Shown: positions 1 to 13,176 of the stretch, in pieces
How the letters are laid out: the number at the start of each line of letters is the position of its first letter
Numbering within the stretch: position 1 is the stretch's first letter
Source: Hydractinia symbiolongicarpus
Taxonomy: Eukaryota > Cnidaria > Hydrozoa > Anthoathecata > Hydractiniidae
Assembly (NCBI RefSeq): GCF_029227915.1
Contig: NC_079875.1
Location: forward strand, 32,247,501 to 32,307,500
Direction of reading: 5' to 3'
Length of the DNA stretch: 60,000 nucleotides
Notes under the pieces: model-generated
What the model was told of the DNA's origin: nothing
The model's database searches: none
The model's input: the letters and a program-made list of their open reading frames with translations, nothing else
Program-made: the position numbers and the translations under genes

Positions 1-2030
1 CAGTCATTTGCGTACGCTATCCATTACTCAAATACAAACAATCGTATAGCAAAACTATATACTAATAAGAGCAGCGAAGTGTTTCTATCAATTGTTAAAA
101 AAGTGACCCTTATTCTGAAAAGATGCCTTAAAATATGTCAATACGAACAAGTTTAAATTATTATTTTTGACAGGGCATTCTCTAGGTCTACAAATAATCT
201 GTTTGCCTATTTATAAATAAAACTGCGAAAATGGATTAGTGGATATATCTTATTCGTATGTTTTTTTTTCAGTATCCTTACCTATTTTACCGTTTAGTTT
301 ACCATTTTAGTCTTTTCTACCTTTATGCTGTTTATGTTTTATTTTTAAGCTTATAACAGGACAAACACTGATAACAGTTTCTTTATAAAGTATTGTGTCC
401 TGTATAAATATAAGTTTTTTATCCTGTATAAATATTCACGAATAAATAAACAATAAATTTTCTGATTACAAACTCTTCCAAATCTAAACTTGCCCCATGA
501 ATAGCCCTGTTAGGGTAGATCAGCAGTTCTTACTGTTTCATTAGGTTTTCCTGTTCGCAACGTTTCATATCTTTAAAAGAACTGTTTTGGCAGTGCCCTG
601 ACAAAAAAAGCAAAGCAATAATTACATTGCAAATATTCACTTGGTATGGTATTTACTTCATTAGGACATCGCTCGTCCTTTATTATATCGCATTTCGTGC
701 TTCAGAGAATAACAACTTTCCTAACAGCAACCACTCTATTTTCAACTCAAGGTGTCCACGTTTTTTCTTTCCCTTTGATCCAGCAAAGTGCCACTTCCAA
801 ATAACTTCAAGAAAAACAATCATCTATCCTAACTCTATCACCCAACACATACTTTGTTGTTCGGTTCATTCGTCCTAACATTCTGTTTGTTTATTGCTTT
901 TCTCAACGGTGGAGTGAAAATCAAGGTTTCCGTTTTGTGCATATTTTCTTTGTCGTTGAACAAGAAAAACGTACTTACGTAATATTTTCAATCAAAAAAA
1001 AAATATTTCTAATTGTATCTTAATTATCGGAAAAAGAAATTCTGTTAAAAGCAAGTAAAAATGGAATCAATTCCACAATTGATTCATTGACAAAAACAAA
1101 AAAAAAATCAAGTTTAACGGCAAACATTTTTAGTCTTAGATAGATTTAAACAAGCTTAGTGACATAAACAAGTTCATCTATTTGTATTCCTTTCTTTGCG
1201 ATTAAGCTAAAAACTTCATTTCAGGATTATCACTTACGTCAGCAAACTATGAAACAGCTGTAACTCTTGAAAATCGGTACGGAAACAAGTTTAGTTCATT
1301 CATGAACAAATTTGTCTAGTTAGCTAAAGTAACAAGCAATAATGATCTAAAATAATTGAGAAATTTATTAGACCAAACGGAGTCCACTATTCGTCATACT
1401 CACTAAATGTTAAAACAGATAGTTATGTTACTTTATTTTCCCCACTTATAAACGATAAATTTCCAGACTTTGTCTTAGTTTGTTATTAATAGTAAGACCA
1501 GAACTCCGGAATTCTGACTGATTTTGTTCTTTTTATGAATTTTTTTTTTAGAAATTTCTTCGAAATTGACGTGCTTATAAAAAAATTAATCAATTAAGGC
1601 GATGTTATTATTTACGCAGATAGCAATCAAGAATAATTATCAAAGATAATGGAAACCCTGGATTTGATTTTATGGCAAGATTAGTTTCGTTTCTTTTAGT
1701 TTAAAAAGGTATATTTGAGCCCGAAGTAGTTCTAGCAAATAAATTTTCTTCAATTCTTTCTCAATTTGTCCATAACTGCTTGCGATCGCTTTTTTTGCCT
1801 AAAAATCACTTTCAGAAATATTTAAGATAATGAGATAATGGCTATCGAAAAAACGGCGAGATTAGATGCGGTTATAAAAAAGGTGATGTGAAAAATTGTT
1901 ATTACATTGGTAGCATGTATGGGTATCACCAGAAATCTGATTTAAGATCTGTTCATTCATTTCCGACGCTTCTTCGTTGGCTGGAGTTTAAAATGAAACA
2001 CTGAAAATTCCACATCATCAAATTTACCAA
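1..2030. other. AT-rich non-coding stretch
   Basis: I see no credible exon, RNA gene or repeat here. The only longer open frame (627-878, plus) is low-complexity, has no recognisable motif and is compatible with chance. Poly-T and poly-A runs are frequent. The right part may hold the undetected 3' end of the Helitron copy that begins near 2033. Confidence 0.5.
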
Positions 2031-2032
2031 AG

Positions 2033-5000
2033 TTACCAAAAAGTAACAATATTTTCATTAGGTTGCAGAACGCATTCACAGGGAATTACAATACAACCTT
2101 GATTTGGATCATCTGGTTTTTGTGGCACCCGACCACTACCAAGATTTAAAAGAAATTCAGCAAAGACTTGCTCTCCTACTCCAGCTCTCATGTTCGTGTG
2201 GAGGTGGAAAATTCGAGTCAAGGGCCAGAGTTCCGAGCTTTTTAAACAAACTTCTACAATCTGTGCAGGTCCAGCTCTTCTGACGACAGGGAGTACCTGA
2301 CAAAAAGTCTTCCCAAAAGAATAACTTTATCTGCAAAGGGAATTTCACTATTACATATATCCCTAAACATTTGTCAATAGCTTCCAAGGCATATTTAGGT
2401 ATGCTTGTTTCATTAAATATAAAAATGCTGCATGGTCACTATTGGGTTTGATATTACATGTACAGTCGTCTAAAACACGGACTGGTAACTTGAAAAAAGA
2501 GTGGACAGTCTTACCATTCTGCAATAATGTAGTAGCAATACTTGTCCAGGCACAATACTAACACACAGATTTCTCGCAATAACTTCCTCAATAATGTAAT
2601 TATATGTAAAAGTTTTACCTGTGCCATCTGGCCCATCTAGCAAGAAAATATTGGCAACATTAATGTTATTATTGGTGATGGCATTTATAATAGAATCAGC
2701 TACATGAAGTTGCTCAGCATTTAACAAAGGCTTGATATTTAGAGCCTCCTGCCTCATTTATTCAACGTTTGGCAAATCATCAAGCAAAGCTTCCTGTAAA
2801 GCAGGAAGACCAAAATCAGTAAGACGCTTACCAAATAGCTGAATAACCCCTTTAATTTTACCTAGCACCATTTGTTCTGCCTGTACTTCAGGGTAGTGAC
2901 GTGAGTAATTCCCCATCATTGCAGCGCGAAAGGTTTCCCACAATTCATGTGGGTTCACCGTGAATCAATATAAAAGAAAACTCTTCTCTCATTTTAGACG
3001 GAGAAGCATAATCCACCAACTCGTTCATGGTGCGAATCCAAAGATTGTCATCAGTTAACAATCCTCGTGCTAAGCATGCATCCCTAAATAAAGCATAAAC
3101 ATTTTCTTCGAAATGTCTTAAGTCGTGAAAAGAAGAAGCACCAGGGACATGCAAAAAAAGGACGCGCAAAAAATACCTTTCACCTTCGCGGATACTGGCA
3201 TTATAGATTCTACTTACTATTCAGCACCGCGTTGTCTAACAACCCACCGTTTTTGTTGTTGTGTATTCCGAAAAACAAAGTGGTAAGGTATTTCAGTGTA
3301 CAAAAACGTTGCGCATGCTGGTCCTGCTGATTGAATTCAAACCAGGCTGTTAACATCGTCCTAGAATTTTCTGCCCTGTCAGCAGCAACAGCCTCGTTGC
3401 CTTCCCTAAAAAAACACTTGTTGGTGATTTTGAAGGTGAACGGGAAGTGTTATGATGGAATGACTCTAAGTATGCATAGGAAATTCACAGAGACGCCAAG
3501 TTGCTTCAGGTGAAGATACATATCTAGCATCTAAGAATGTTGTTACTTCATCATGATCCATGCGCTCATTGATTTCTGTGTGTGCAGTATCATAACCTTT
3601 GTAAATGTATTTATACAAATACTTAACACTTTTAATTGACACACATGCTTCCAAGTTGATATGTGCCATATATTTTTTACAAAGAAAGGGGTTATAAGGC
3701 ACAACCCACCAATTATCAACATCAAAGTTTCGAATTCTTAACGTTCTTCCATTATCAGGGCGATGGTACATGGGATAACCGTCTACATTGATTATGGTTC
3801 CGTCATTAAATTGCTTAGGAAAATGCTTAGTACACTCACCCTCTCTCATGCAAATGCTTAGTACACTCACCCTCTCTCATGCACGGAAATGTATTATTAA
3901 GGTGGCCACATGGCCCATGGATCATACATGACTTTATTATATCATACAGTTCAGCATCTTGGTTTTGATCCGGATCTGTGCACAAATTGATAAGTCAGTA
4001 TCATCAGCATTTCGTAATTTCAACTCATTGTGTAGATGCAAAAGCATATGAACAGGCGTTAAACCTCTTTTCTGAAATTCAATAACATCTACATGTGCAC
4101 ACAGAACACCTAATACACCTTCTTTTAAGTCTTTTTTTCAAAGCAAGTAATTTTAATTTAAACATCCTTGGAACCAAATCTGGTCTATCGGAAGCAGATT
4201 AACGAGGTAACAAATTAATAAAAATTTCTGGCCATTTTGGATTGCAAGTAAAAGTCAAGAGCAAATCTGGCTTACCTTTCTTCGAAACCAATGCGAATAA
4301 ATGCGAGCCGTTGCCCTTCAACTTTAACATATGCATCTACTAAAAATTGCTGAAAAAATTTCCCTGCTAGATGAAGGCCAGGAAATTCTCGCCTTATAGC
4401 AATGCGGTAAGTATAATATTCCAACTGGGTTAGCCTATTTCTAACTGCAGTTGCATGCTCCCTGACATGGGCCATGTTTTAGTCCCAACCTGGCTCATCA
4501 CGTGGAAATGAAATGGGATACATTATAGGATCAATATTGCATGATATATGAGGGATTTGCCGCATAGATTGAATACGTGGATAAACAACAATTTTTCTTG
4601 CAGCAGGAGGTGCGCCATCATTACCAACCAAGATGGCAGCAACTTACTGATGCTTCGGGGCATTATGCCTTCTGCGATCATTACCCTCGCGCATTACCAT
4701 ACTTACAACAGAAGGCTGTCTGTTTTCCGCTGCTGCTCTGGCCGTTTCTTCACGGTCCACTTTAGCCATATTTCTATAACCTGCAACATATGGAGAATCC
4801 CTGTTAAGAACATCTTAAATTATCTGCATTGTTTCACGATTACAATGAGCATGGCTTGGATTCTCAATACGCATGTTTAAGGCAGCTGCAGCTTCTACAA
4901 TATACAATTGACTAAAATTAGGTACTTCATCCTGAGCGGGAAATAAAGCACCATACCTGTGAAATAATTGACCACATATTCTAAAACAGGGGGGTCCATG

Positions 5001-5690
5001 ACCTGACGGTGGTCGAATGTTTGCTGACAAAGAAACAAAAGTAAATGCATTATTGTATACTCTGATGTACTTACGAAACTGTTTAGCTTGGGCAGAGTCG
5101 TTGCTTTCAGCAGGAAATTGTAATATAGCATGTAGGGCCACTTTGCCATTGTGGCAACACTTAAAATGATAATTTATTAGCTCCACAATGCTCACATACA
5201 ATATTAAACTCACCTGCAAAATGTGTATGAGGTAAAACATTGTTATTAAGTCGAGCTAAATTTAAAAATGGCGGAGGCCTAGCTCGATTACGCAAAAGGT
5301 CTGCTCTATGCCGTGCATTTATCTGTACAAAATTTTCATTTTATTCTTATATTTTGTCGCAAAGGATCGTCTTGCATACATTGGTCAGCCTTTTCAACAG
5401 TCTGATTGGCTCTCCTTTCCATTACCTGCTGAACATGATGCTGCCTTTGCTTTTCAACATGGTCCCTTCTTCGAGCACCACTAACATCTCCATGATTTTG
5501 TAGGCGTGGAGGACGATGTGCATAATTATGCTCAGCATCAACATTATCATTTGCAATTTCAGGCGGGAGATGTGCATAGTCATGTTCAATTAGAACTTTT
5601 TAACTTCTTGTCTGTCTCCTTTTTGTGTTACTTCTTAAACCAGACCGTAAAAAATGTCAACAATTGCCGCGGAAACTTTTCGACTAAGTG
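2033..5690 (-). pseudogene. Helitron Rep/helicase pseudogene (copy 1)
   Basis: These are broken minus-strand frames in the order of a Helitron RepHel protein. A zinc-binding N-terminal segment (about 5240-4815) contains CCHNGKVAL and the PPCFRICGQ block. Then come a Helitron_like_N block (4475-4272) and a Rep block (4260-3990) with LTFTCNPKWPE and IEFQKRGL. The MREGECTKHFPKQF / YNPFLCKKY block (3870-3466) follows, and the helicase start (2757-2470) has a P-loop GPDGTGKT. The last block (2221-2033) is the NMRAGVGEQVFAEF segment. The HUH position reads GLTPVHML, so the first catalytic histidine has become proline. Frameshifts and stops separate the blocks, and helicase motifs IV-VI are absent. 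Homologous segments in the 34946-39373 copy confirm the order. The element cannot encode its own transposition. Confidence 0.85.
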
Positions 5691-5812
5691 AAAAATATCT
5701 AATAAGAACACCGGACTGAAATCTAAAAAATACTCCGGGCTGTGGGTATTTCCCGGAAAAAAGCTGCGCGCAACCGTTTTGAACAGACAGAATACAGCTT
5801 TTATTAAAGAGA
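2033..5812 (-). mobile_element. Helitron copy 1, decayed
   Basis: This is a minus-strand Helitron. The 5' end is placed at 5812, where the minus strand reads A|TCTCTTTAATAAAAGCTGTA followed by a TGTCTGTTC stretch. The A|TC start is the canonical Helitron 5' junction, and near-identical starts occur at 8832 and 19292. Broken Rep-helicase coding follows down to 2033. I could not find the 3' hairpin and CTRR end, so the left boundary is only the end of recognisable coding. Confidence 0.7.
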
Positions 5813-5829
5813 TTAGTTTAACTCCGCGA

Positions 5830-6172
5830 GATCTTTAACTCTGGAGGGCTTTCTTAACTTTATACGTAGTGAATATATCAAGAACGTGGACTTTCAAGAG
5901 ATTCATTTATTTTCCATCATCATCACTTAGATAGTACTGTATAAAGATTACGTACATCAAGATTAAAAATATTTACATTTTCTACAATACCCCACCATTA
6001 GTTATACGGATCATTTATATGGCCATTTTGATATTAGATTCATACAACTTGGCAAGGTAATAGCGGACTTAGGATTTAGAATGTTAGATAACTTTATCCG
6101 AAGGCTCGAAAGGCACTTATTGTGGCTGACACAATTTAAATTCTGCTACCCTGATCTAAAAATCGGACACGA
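5830..6172. other. Non-coding flank
   Basis: AT-rich sequence between the Helitron 5' end and a tandem repeat. No exon or motif was seen. Confidence 0.4.
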
Positions 6173-6490
6173 ATGTCTCATATATTTAGGATTTTTCGTA
6201 TTGATGCAGGATAATTGTCATTTAAGGACGACAACGTCTCAGGTTCTTCTATTTTAGCCTTAGAATTGATAAACGAGGCATTTAAAAGTAACGAGTGTGT
6301 GATATATTTGCGATTTTTCGTATAGATACAGGTTAATTGTCATTTAGGATCGACAACGTCTCATGCTCTTATATTTGAGAAGTAGAATTGATAAACGAGG
6401 CATTTCAAAGTGAAGACTGTCACATATATTTGTGAGTTTTCGTATTGATACAGGATTATTGTACTTTAGGGTCGACATCGTCTCGCAGAG
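6173..6490 (+). repeat. Degenerate tandem repeat, about 120-bp unit
   Basis: About 2.7 copies of a 120-bp unit. Each contains the blocks ATTTTTCGTATTGATACAGG (with variants), ATTGTCATTTAGG, CGACAACGTCTCA and GATAAACGAGGCATTT in the same order. Copies differ by scattered substitutions, so the array is not recent. Confidence 0.8.
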
Positions 6491-6725
6491 TTGGCTTATT
6501 TTTTGAAAAGCTAACGGAAAAGAAAGGCAACTTATGCAGAAACTTTAGATAAACAATTTCCTTTTCATAAATTGACAATATGAATACGAAATAGAGTTTT
6601 TGTGAAACATTTTAACATCACAAAAAAGGTTGTAAATCCTGTAAAAATTTCTATTGACAAACAATAACGTAAGCTGTAAATTCTTTAAAGGAAAAAATAT
6701 TCCGTGTAACACCAGGAACATACTG

Positions 6726-6856
6726 TCAGTCTCTTTTTTTAACTTCGTTTTGTTATGCTATGATGTTATGTTGGCTATGATGTTTCCTGTGCTGCCAGTC
6801 TCTTTTTTTAACTTCGTTTTGCTATACTATGATGGCTATGATGTTTCCTGTGTTGT
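6726..6856 (+). repeat. Short direct repeat, about 65 bp, two copies
   Basis: The segment CAGTCTCTTTTTTTAACTTC, continuing through a TATGATG-rich stretch to GATGTTTCCTGTG, occurs twice in tandem. This explains the internally repetitive open frame at 6654-6866, which I do not consider a gene. Confidence 0.7.
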
Positions 6857-6859
6857 TAT

Positions 6860-8780
6860 TTATTAGACACCTTCATACAATTGTTTAACTCCAATTCGCT
6901 ATTAAATTAACCGGTTAAATTTCTATGAAGTTCGTATAATGGAGGGCGATTAATCACTTTCAGTTGGTAGTGCAGTTTGTAAAAATATTGAAAAAAAAAA
7001 ACGACAAAACCTATGATACATAAGATAATTTGACTACATTCCACTGCGGTGAATAGTTTTACTTTTTTTGATTTGCGTGGTCATTTTTCATAGAACATTA
7101 AGATTTAGTACTTATACAGGCAGTTGTACTTTGTCTAAAAGACTTAAAATTTACATCTTTATATAAATTTGGACCCTAAGTTCACATACGCCAAAAAAAT
7201 ATTTTTTTTTAGAAAGTTGAAAGTGATTTTTAGGCTTGTTAACTTGGATCTGAGAATATCCGCATTTATGTTGTGTTGTGGAACATTAAAAGGTGCTGTG
7301 TAAGCCTTGCCGATAGGTTACACAAACACATTAGCCACCAGCAGTAGCAATTGTATGAGTTACAAACTCTTTAATGATCTGAAAATCAAAAATACAAAAA
7401 TAGTGACTTGTGTGTATCTTGAATACTCATCAGATTACCGTGATTGTACTTAAAATTATACGATGACTATAAGCTTTTAAAAGACAACAAATAACGGAGA
7501 GTCTATAGCTCCTACGATGAAGAGCTTCTAAAAGCAAATACGAGTTATGTCAACAAAAGACATCTATTACTTCACTGTTTAAGTAGATATTTTTATTACT
7601 GCACAAGCACTGACGTGTCATGTGTGATAAATTATTTGAGTATTGTAAAAGATATTTTTGAAAACACAAGTTGGAAGGCTGTAACAGCTTTGCCCAATTT
7701 CTTACTTTTTCCCTCTGACAAATATGATATTTTGCAGAAAGCCATATATTGCATTTGCGATAAGAAAGGCTGTAACAACTTTTCGCAATTTCTTACTTTT
7801 ACTCTAGAATAATTATGTATTTAGTATAACCATGCAGATATTATTTGATATTGTTACACTAGCCTGGAACGAAAGCTGGCTTGCATGTCCTAATCTAAAA
7901 ATAATATACTTTATTACCTTCTTATCAAAATAGTTTTTTGCGTTTTCGTATAATACAAATAAGACAGGTAGCAAAATGGTACCGCAAGGAGCGAGAGTAT
8001 AAAGAAAACCCTAACGAGTATAAAATAAACGGGCGATCCCGTCAATTTTTTCACCTGCCATGGGCTAGTATTTCTAAATTCCCACAACACCTGAAATGTA
8101 TATTAAAAAGGAAGGCGAAATTGTAAAGCTTATTCACTCCCAATCCCTTATCTATATATTAACATTGGACTAACCGTAAAGAACCCACTAAATTAGAGAA
8201 AAAAAAACAGTGAGGTTTGTGTTAATTGTTTATGTCAAAAATATTAAACAGTAATAATATTGGCTAATGTCGGCGCAGTCAAATTTTCTAATTCTTGATA
8301 CCTCTGCGGCCGTAATGCTCACTTCCGCACTTACAGGGGTTATGAATTGCAGGTAGCATGGTTTCAATAACACTGAGCTTAGCACAGCTAAAATGTGTGG
8401 CATATGCCTATAAGCTTAATAGCATTTTCCATTTTCAGTTTAAATAATAACACAGGAAACAGACCGTTGTTTAACGACACGGGATAGGCACATAGCACAG
8501 TACTCTGTGTTTCATTAATAAACTTTTGACTTTTGCTAAATTTTATATTACAGTAAAGTGGTAGCTAACTACTTAATTGCATTTAGTAGGAAAAAGATTA
8601 CTTAAAAATTCTGTTGCAGCTTACTGTATTTGGTTACTTTTACATTTTAGCTAGAGGTAGCTAACCCCAGTTCACAACCAAGTAAAAATCAGATTGGCAA
8701 AGTTAACACAAAAATCAGAAATGTTAGCTAACATCTACGTTGGTTGCCAGAATCTTAAAATTGGTTTTGTTTAAGATTAA
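6860..8780. other. Non-coding stretch with a short duplication
   Basis: No gene is supported. A short imperfect duplication built on GGCTGTAACA and CAATTTCTTACTTTT occurs at about 7675-7720 and again at 7768-7808. The open frames at 7615-7812 and 7938-8126 lack motifs, and the first is explained by the duplication. Confidence 0.4.
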
Positions 8781-8832
8781 TATATCCCTAACGCACGAAC
8801 AGACAGATGGAATACGGCTATTATTATAGAGA
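8780..8832 (-). mobile_element. Helitron-type 5' terminus (fragment)
   Basis: Read on the minus strand, the sequence starts at 8832 with A|TCTCTATAATAATAGCCGTA and runs into a CTGTCTGTTCGTGCG stretch. This matches the 5' ends at 5812 and 19292. No Rep/helicase coding follows downstream on this strand, so it is probably a non-autonomous or truncated copy. Confidence 0.5.
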
Positions 8833-9057
8833 TTACTGCGTAGTTATAATAAAAGCGAAAAGTCATTAAAAGGAACTTACGCTTGGGAAATATGTTTTTA
8901 TAATATAAAGAAATATAAATTTCAATAAATGCAAAAGTAATATTGTAATACTGTCTGAAACACACGCTACATTCAGAGTATGTATATTCTTGTCTTTGTG
9001 CATCCTGCTCATATGCAAAGCTATAATTTTCAACAAAATGATGCGACAAAAACTTAC

Positions 9058-9167
9058 TGTACGTTTCAACTTTGATGTCAACTTTTCCTGCCGAAAACAT
9101 ATTTAGAATGTCTTCATTCTTGTTGGGGCCGATATTGCAGTGACATTGTGCGTTTGTTCGCAGTACC
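9058..9167 (-). CDS. Candidate isolated coding exon
   Basis: On the minus strand a 110-nt block is bounded by a TTCGTAG acceptor and a strong GTAAGT donor. It reads through without stops as VLRTNAQCHCNIGPNKNEDI, then an ILNMF segment and a VDIKVETY end. The longer frame 8777-9253 contains it and probably includes intron. The family was not recognised and no partner exons were established. Confidence 0.3.
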
Positions 9168-9259
9168 CTACGAAAACGATGAAGCGATTTTTCACGAAGG
9201 TAGAAATAAAGTAAATACGCACTGCCCAGCATGTGAAAAGGAGGAAAAGACAAATTTAA

Positions 9260-10529
9260 ATTGAAAATTGAATTACTGGTGTTGTCACGTTTTACAAATC
9301 GTGGTAAAAAATGTATTTATAAAGAATATAAATACCCCATAACCGTACTTACTAAATCATTTCCGCTTTCCCGTCATTCTGCTATCCCGCTTCACATTTC
9401 AACGTCTCAGATTTTGTACTGTTATTAATTCACGTACTTTTGCTACCCCGCTATTACAAATATAATGCATTAGTTTAAAAACCATAAACCACGGTCGTAT
9501 ATCTGAAACAAATTTGGTGCTTTTGAAAGGAAACTATTCTGGTGTCTATTTTATTTAATTCTAGTTTTAATACGTCCCTTCCAAGTTGTAAACATTTGGA
9601 TTAAAAATGAAGGTTTTTAAATGTTCGTGCAAAAACAGCTGCCCGCCATAACCGATGAATACTAGGTTGCTATGAAAATTTCTACGCGTGTTTAAGGATC
9701 CTTTAAAAATTTGCAAATCGTTCTGTTTTGTGATATTAACATTACTTGAACACGTGATATGTTCAAAAATATATAAGTGTACCTCGGCTACTGGTATTTT
9801 AAAACGGCTATACAATGAGCGTCTTCCTCATCCGTAACACTAGGCTCCAAAGGTTATAAAAAGAACTTGGGTTCCAAAGTTAAAAAGAACTAAGTAATAG
9901 TTACAATATTTATAATAGCAAACGCACTCCCATTGGAGAACAACGTTTTTGTAGCCTAGATGGTTGTTAGTACTGTTCACCATATACAGAGTTGATAATG
10001 AAATTACGAACTACATATTTTGTGCGTCCGCGTGAAAGATATTCCGTCCAGTGACGAGGAAGAGATGTCTATGCCTGCCAAAAAAAGAAAGTAAATAATG
10101 AACATCATGTTAAGAAGAACAAAAAGTGGAAAAAATCGAAGAAGCAGAAGAAGTTAAGATACATTTATAAAAATTTATAAGCGCATTTTAATTTTGTTTA
10201 CTAAGTTCTGTTGACCAGTTTTGTTAACAATGACAATAACTTTGTGCTGAGAAATCAATTTTTAGTTTTGTTAAAATTTTGCTTCAATTTTACTTTTCTT
10301 TATAATGCTTTATGCAATATCTTGTAATACATTAACACTTTTATCATGATAAGACCGAACAAAAATTGTTATACAAAAAATATATTTTTTCTTTAGGTTG
10401 CATAATATATATTTATATATAACGGAAAACGTAAATGCTGTTGTTGAAAATGACTATATTGAAACCAAAAATTATATTGCATATAAGAAGATTAACTTTA
10501 AAATCATAAACACGAATATGAGTCTCTAA
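9260..10529. other. Non-coding stretch with one possible terminal exon
   Basis: Mostly AT-rich without coding signal. One small frame on the plus strand (about 10025-10091) ends in VKDIPSSDEEEMSMPAKKRK and a stop. This acidic serine patch followed by a basic cluster looks like a nuclear-protein C-terminus, but no acceptor fixes it as an exon. Confidence 0.35.
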
Positions 10530-10772
10530 CACGCACAATTAAGAACAGAAAGAAACATTAAAAGGGGGAAGCGAATAAATCAACAAGAAAAACTTGAATA
10601 CCAACAAGTTGAAACAGAAGAGGTGAAAAACACGATAACATTTAAAGAAATAAACGAACAGTTAATGCTGCGTGACATGATAATTAATTTGAGAAGGAAT
10701 TATGCTTCAAATACATTTATATATCTGTTGATAGAGCGATTGCAAGTCATGAGAGCATGGTTGCTACCCTGA
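10530..10772 (+). CDS. Possible lysine-rich coding fragment
   Basis: An 80-codon open stretch between two stops has no early ATG. Its composition is protein-like (charged, helical, e.g. RGKRINQQEKLEYQQVETEE) and unlike the AT-rich surroundings. It could be an exon of the gene whose exons lie at 11433-12125, or a transposon remnant. The family was not recognised. Confidence 0.25.
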   Translation, partial: HAQLRTERNIKRGKRINQQEKLEYQQVETEEVKNTITFKEINEQLMLRDMIINLRRNYASNTFIYLLIERLQVMRAWLLP

Positions 10773-11432
10773 AAGGAATTTCTTTATAAACACTGTTTTA
10801 ACACATTGTGTTTTTCTTATATTTTCTTATTAAACATAGCTGTATAACATAACTTTATAAACCAGTATATGAACTGGTCATATTTCTATTGAAGGTCTTC
10901 TATTTTCCATGATAGTACAGAATGATCTACAATGATGTTTGAAACCTTTTCCAACTTTTTGTACATTTTTTAAATCTTCCTTGAAAACTTTATATTGCTA
11001 TTTAAAGTTAAATAATTATTTGAGGAAACATGACCATGTCAAGATAACAAGACCACTTTTGTTACATATTATATAGTTTTATTTTTTTGTATATATTTTT
11101 ATATAATATAAGACATTTTTACATTTAAATATATATGATACTAGATAAATTGGTCATTTTTCTATTGAAGTCTTAACGTTCCACTTATGTACATTTTGAC
11201 TGAAACTTAAGTATATGTGCTGCATAATTAAGCTCTACATCAAGTGAATATATAAAGTCAATTTCACTGTCTTTAATTCGTTAGTTTTTCATTGTATTAG
11301 GTTTAAATAAAATTGCTATTTTAAAAAACAAGAGAAGGAGAAAAGTACGTATAGACATTTAAACATTTTTTTTCAATAAGACAAGGCTTGTTTCAGTAAA
11401 CCAGCATTTGAAAGCTTTTTTTTCTGTTATAG

Positions 11433-12125
11433 TGTCCGGGTACACAGCAACGAAATATACCCCAAGTAAAAGTAATAATGCAGCTGTTAAATATTACTAC
11501 CACTTTCGAAAAGATTTCCTTGCACCCTACGGATTGGCCCATAGTGAAAAAACCTTTTCAGATGCAGACTTTGCTCAAAAGCTAAACGATATAAATTGCG
11601 AGTTCTATTGCAGAACCCAAGTTGCTATATCAGAAATGGCCTCCAGCATAGTGGAAAACTTAGAGTATGTGATTAATAATACTCAATGCATGGAAGAAAA
11701 AAACATGTCTAGATTTGTCACAAAAATACAAAAAATATTCCCAAGTTTGAATGTCATAAACTCAAAAGCAAACGTAGATGGTATGCAAATTTTTAGACAA
11801 TTGAAATTTAATCAATAATTGTATTCTATTTTTTAAATTATTTGATAAAGCAAACCTCATATTTTAGGCGACATAAAGAAGGCGCTAGAAGATGTGAAAA
11901 AGTGTTTAACTTCCGAAAGCCTATTTCTTGATACTTTCGTTGGGGAGGGACTAAGATTTGCATCATCAATGTGTTTATCATCAATATGGCTACGCGGAGG
12001 AAAGTTTGTAATGAAAAACCCAGAAATTGTTTTTCAGAAACTTCATCCAGCAGCTACAGGCTTTACACAATTCAAGCGAGATGTGTCAGGGGATGCTTAT
12101 GTGCAGGACATTGCAACAGCCTTAG
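11433..12125 (+). CDS. Two-exon gene fragment, unknown family
   Basis: Exon A (11433-11780, 348 nt) starts after a TGTTATAG acceptor and ends at a GTATGC donor after KANVDG. Exon B (11868-12125, 258 nt) starts after TATTTTAG and reads DIKKALEDVKKCLTSE on to AYVQDIATALG. Both begin and end in phase 1, so the join is in frame. The donor of exon B (GTTTCT) is weak. In another frame NEELNEWINNETDKPNSKKL continues directly, so either a splice or a small indel lies at the end. The family was not recognised. Exons 13484-14104 on the same strand and phase may belong to the same gene, with the recombinase remnant in its intron. Confidence 0.5.
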
Positions 12126-12324
12126 GTTTCTTTTAATGAAGAATTAAATGAATGGATCAATAACGAAACTGACAAACCAAATTCAAAGAAATTATAAATT
12201 AATGACACAATAGGTGAAACCAAAATTGCTTAACCTAACTGTACTTTTCTGTCTATTTAGGATGGAGTGTTTTTGCTACAGAAGACATATTGAAGGGGTC
12301 ATTTTATCTTGATTGTATCTTTAG

Positions 12325-13176
12325 ATGTCCGTACCTAGGAAAAATGTAGGGAAGAAAATAATTTACAAAGAGGTGGCAAGCCACAGCAATGATGAACTCT
12401 ATAATGACAACAACTTGACGATGATGGAGTTCACGACTGTCCATGATTTTTTGATGACCAGCTTTGCATTGTATAATGCACATACACATAGGTCAGGGGT
12501 GTCAGTCAACATGTTGATGAAACAGTACGAGAAGCGCCAACTGGACAAAACTACGTGTACGATCAACGTAAGGTATCACAAAACGCGCTACACTCATGGA
12601 TCCGCTACAGTATGTATTCTTTTGCAGTTAGCTCGTCTTCTTGACATCTATGTCACGCGCATTCGCCCTCAAATTTTCACAACATGTGAGAACATTTTTG
12701 TTACCCGAAATGGCAAGTCGCTTGAAGCGGGCTCAGTTAGTCGACAAATAAATTCTGCTTGGTCGAAATCAGGAATATACATGTAAATATGAGCACAACC
12801 TTGATTAGAAAGTCTGTGACCACTGCTGTTCATGATGAGGACCACGGAAATGCGCAGCTGTTGCTGATCTCCTTGCACACTCGCTTTAGACTGCCAGCAA
12901 AATCTACGGAGTAAAAAACAAAAACAAGCAAGAGCAGTGCATGCCATGATACAAAAAGTTCTTGGTGTTGTTGATCATCTGAAAAGTCCAGAACGTGGTT
13001 GGTCTAAGGATGATGCTGCGCTTATCATTCAGTATTTTGAGAAGGAGTTGGAACAACAGAATCTCACTATAGCTTGTGAACGGGAGAAGATGGATCTTTT
13101 AAATATAAAGAAATCTGAAAAACAGATCTATAGCAAGGCCCGATTGTATTCCCGCATAAGTATAAATAAGAAATAG
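12325..13176 (+). pseudogene. Tyrosine-recombinase-like (Crypton-type) remnant
   Basis: Frame 12325-12786 (153 codons) contains NVRYHKTRYTHGSA and IFVTRNGKSLEAGSVSRQIN. Immediately after its stop, another frame reads STTLIRKSVTTAVH, which looks like the R...H box of tyrosine recombinases. A third frame (12937-13176) reads SPERGWSKDDAALIIQYF, a tail segment I associate with this repeat-borne family. At least two frameshifts therefore break the gene, and the catalytic tyrosine was not located. I infer a Crypton-like or domesticated recombinase copy. A profile search would decide. Confidence 0.45.

Noticed and set aside
627-878. 83-codon open frame
   Set aside because: No motif, biased AT composition, no splice or regulatory context. 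Consistent with chance.
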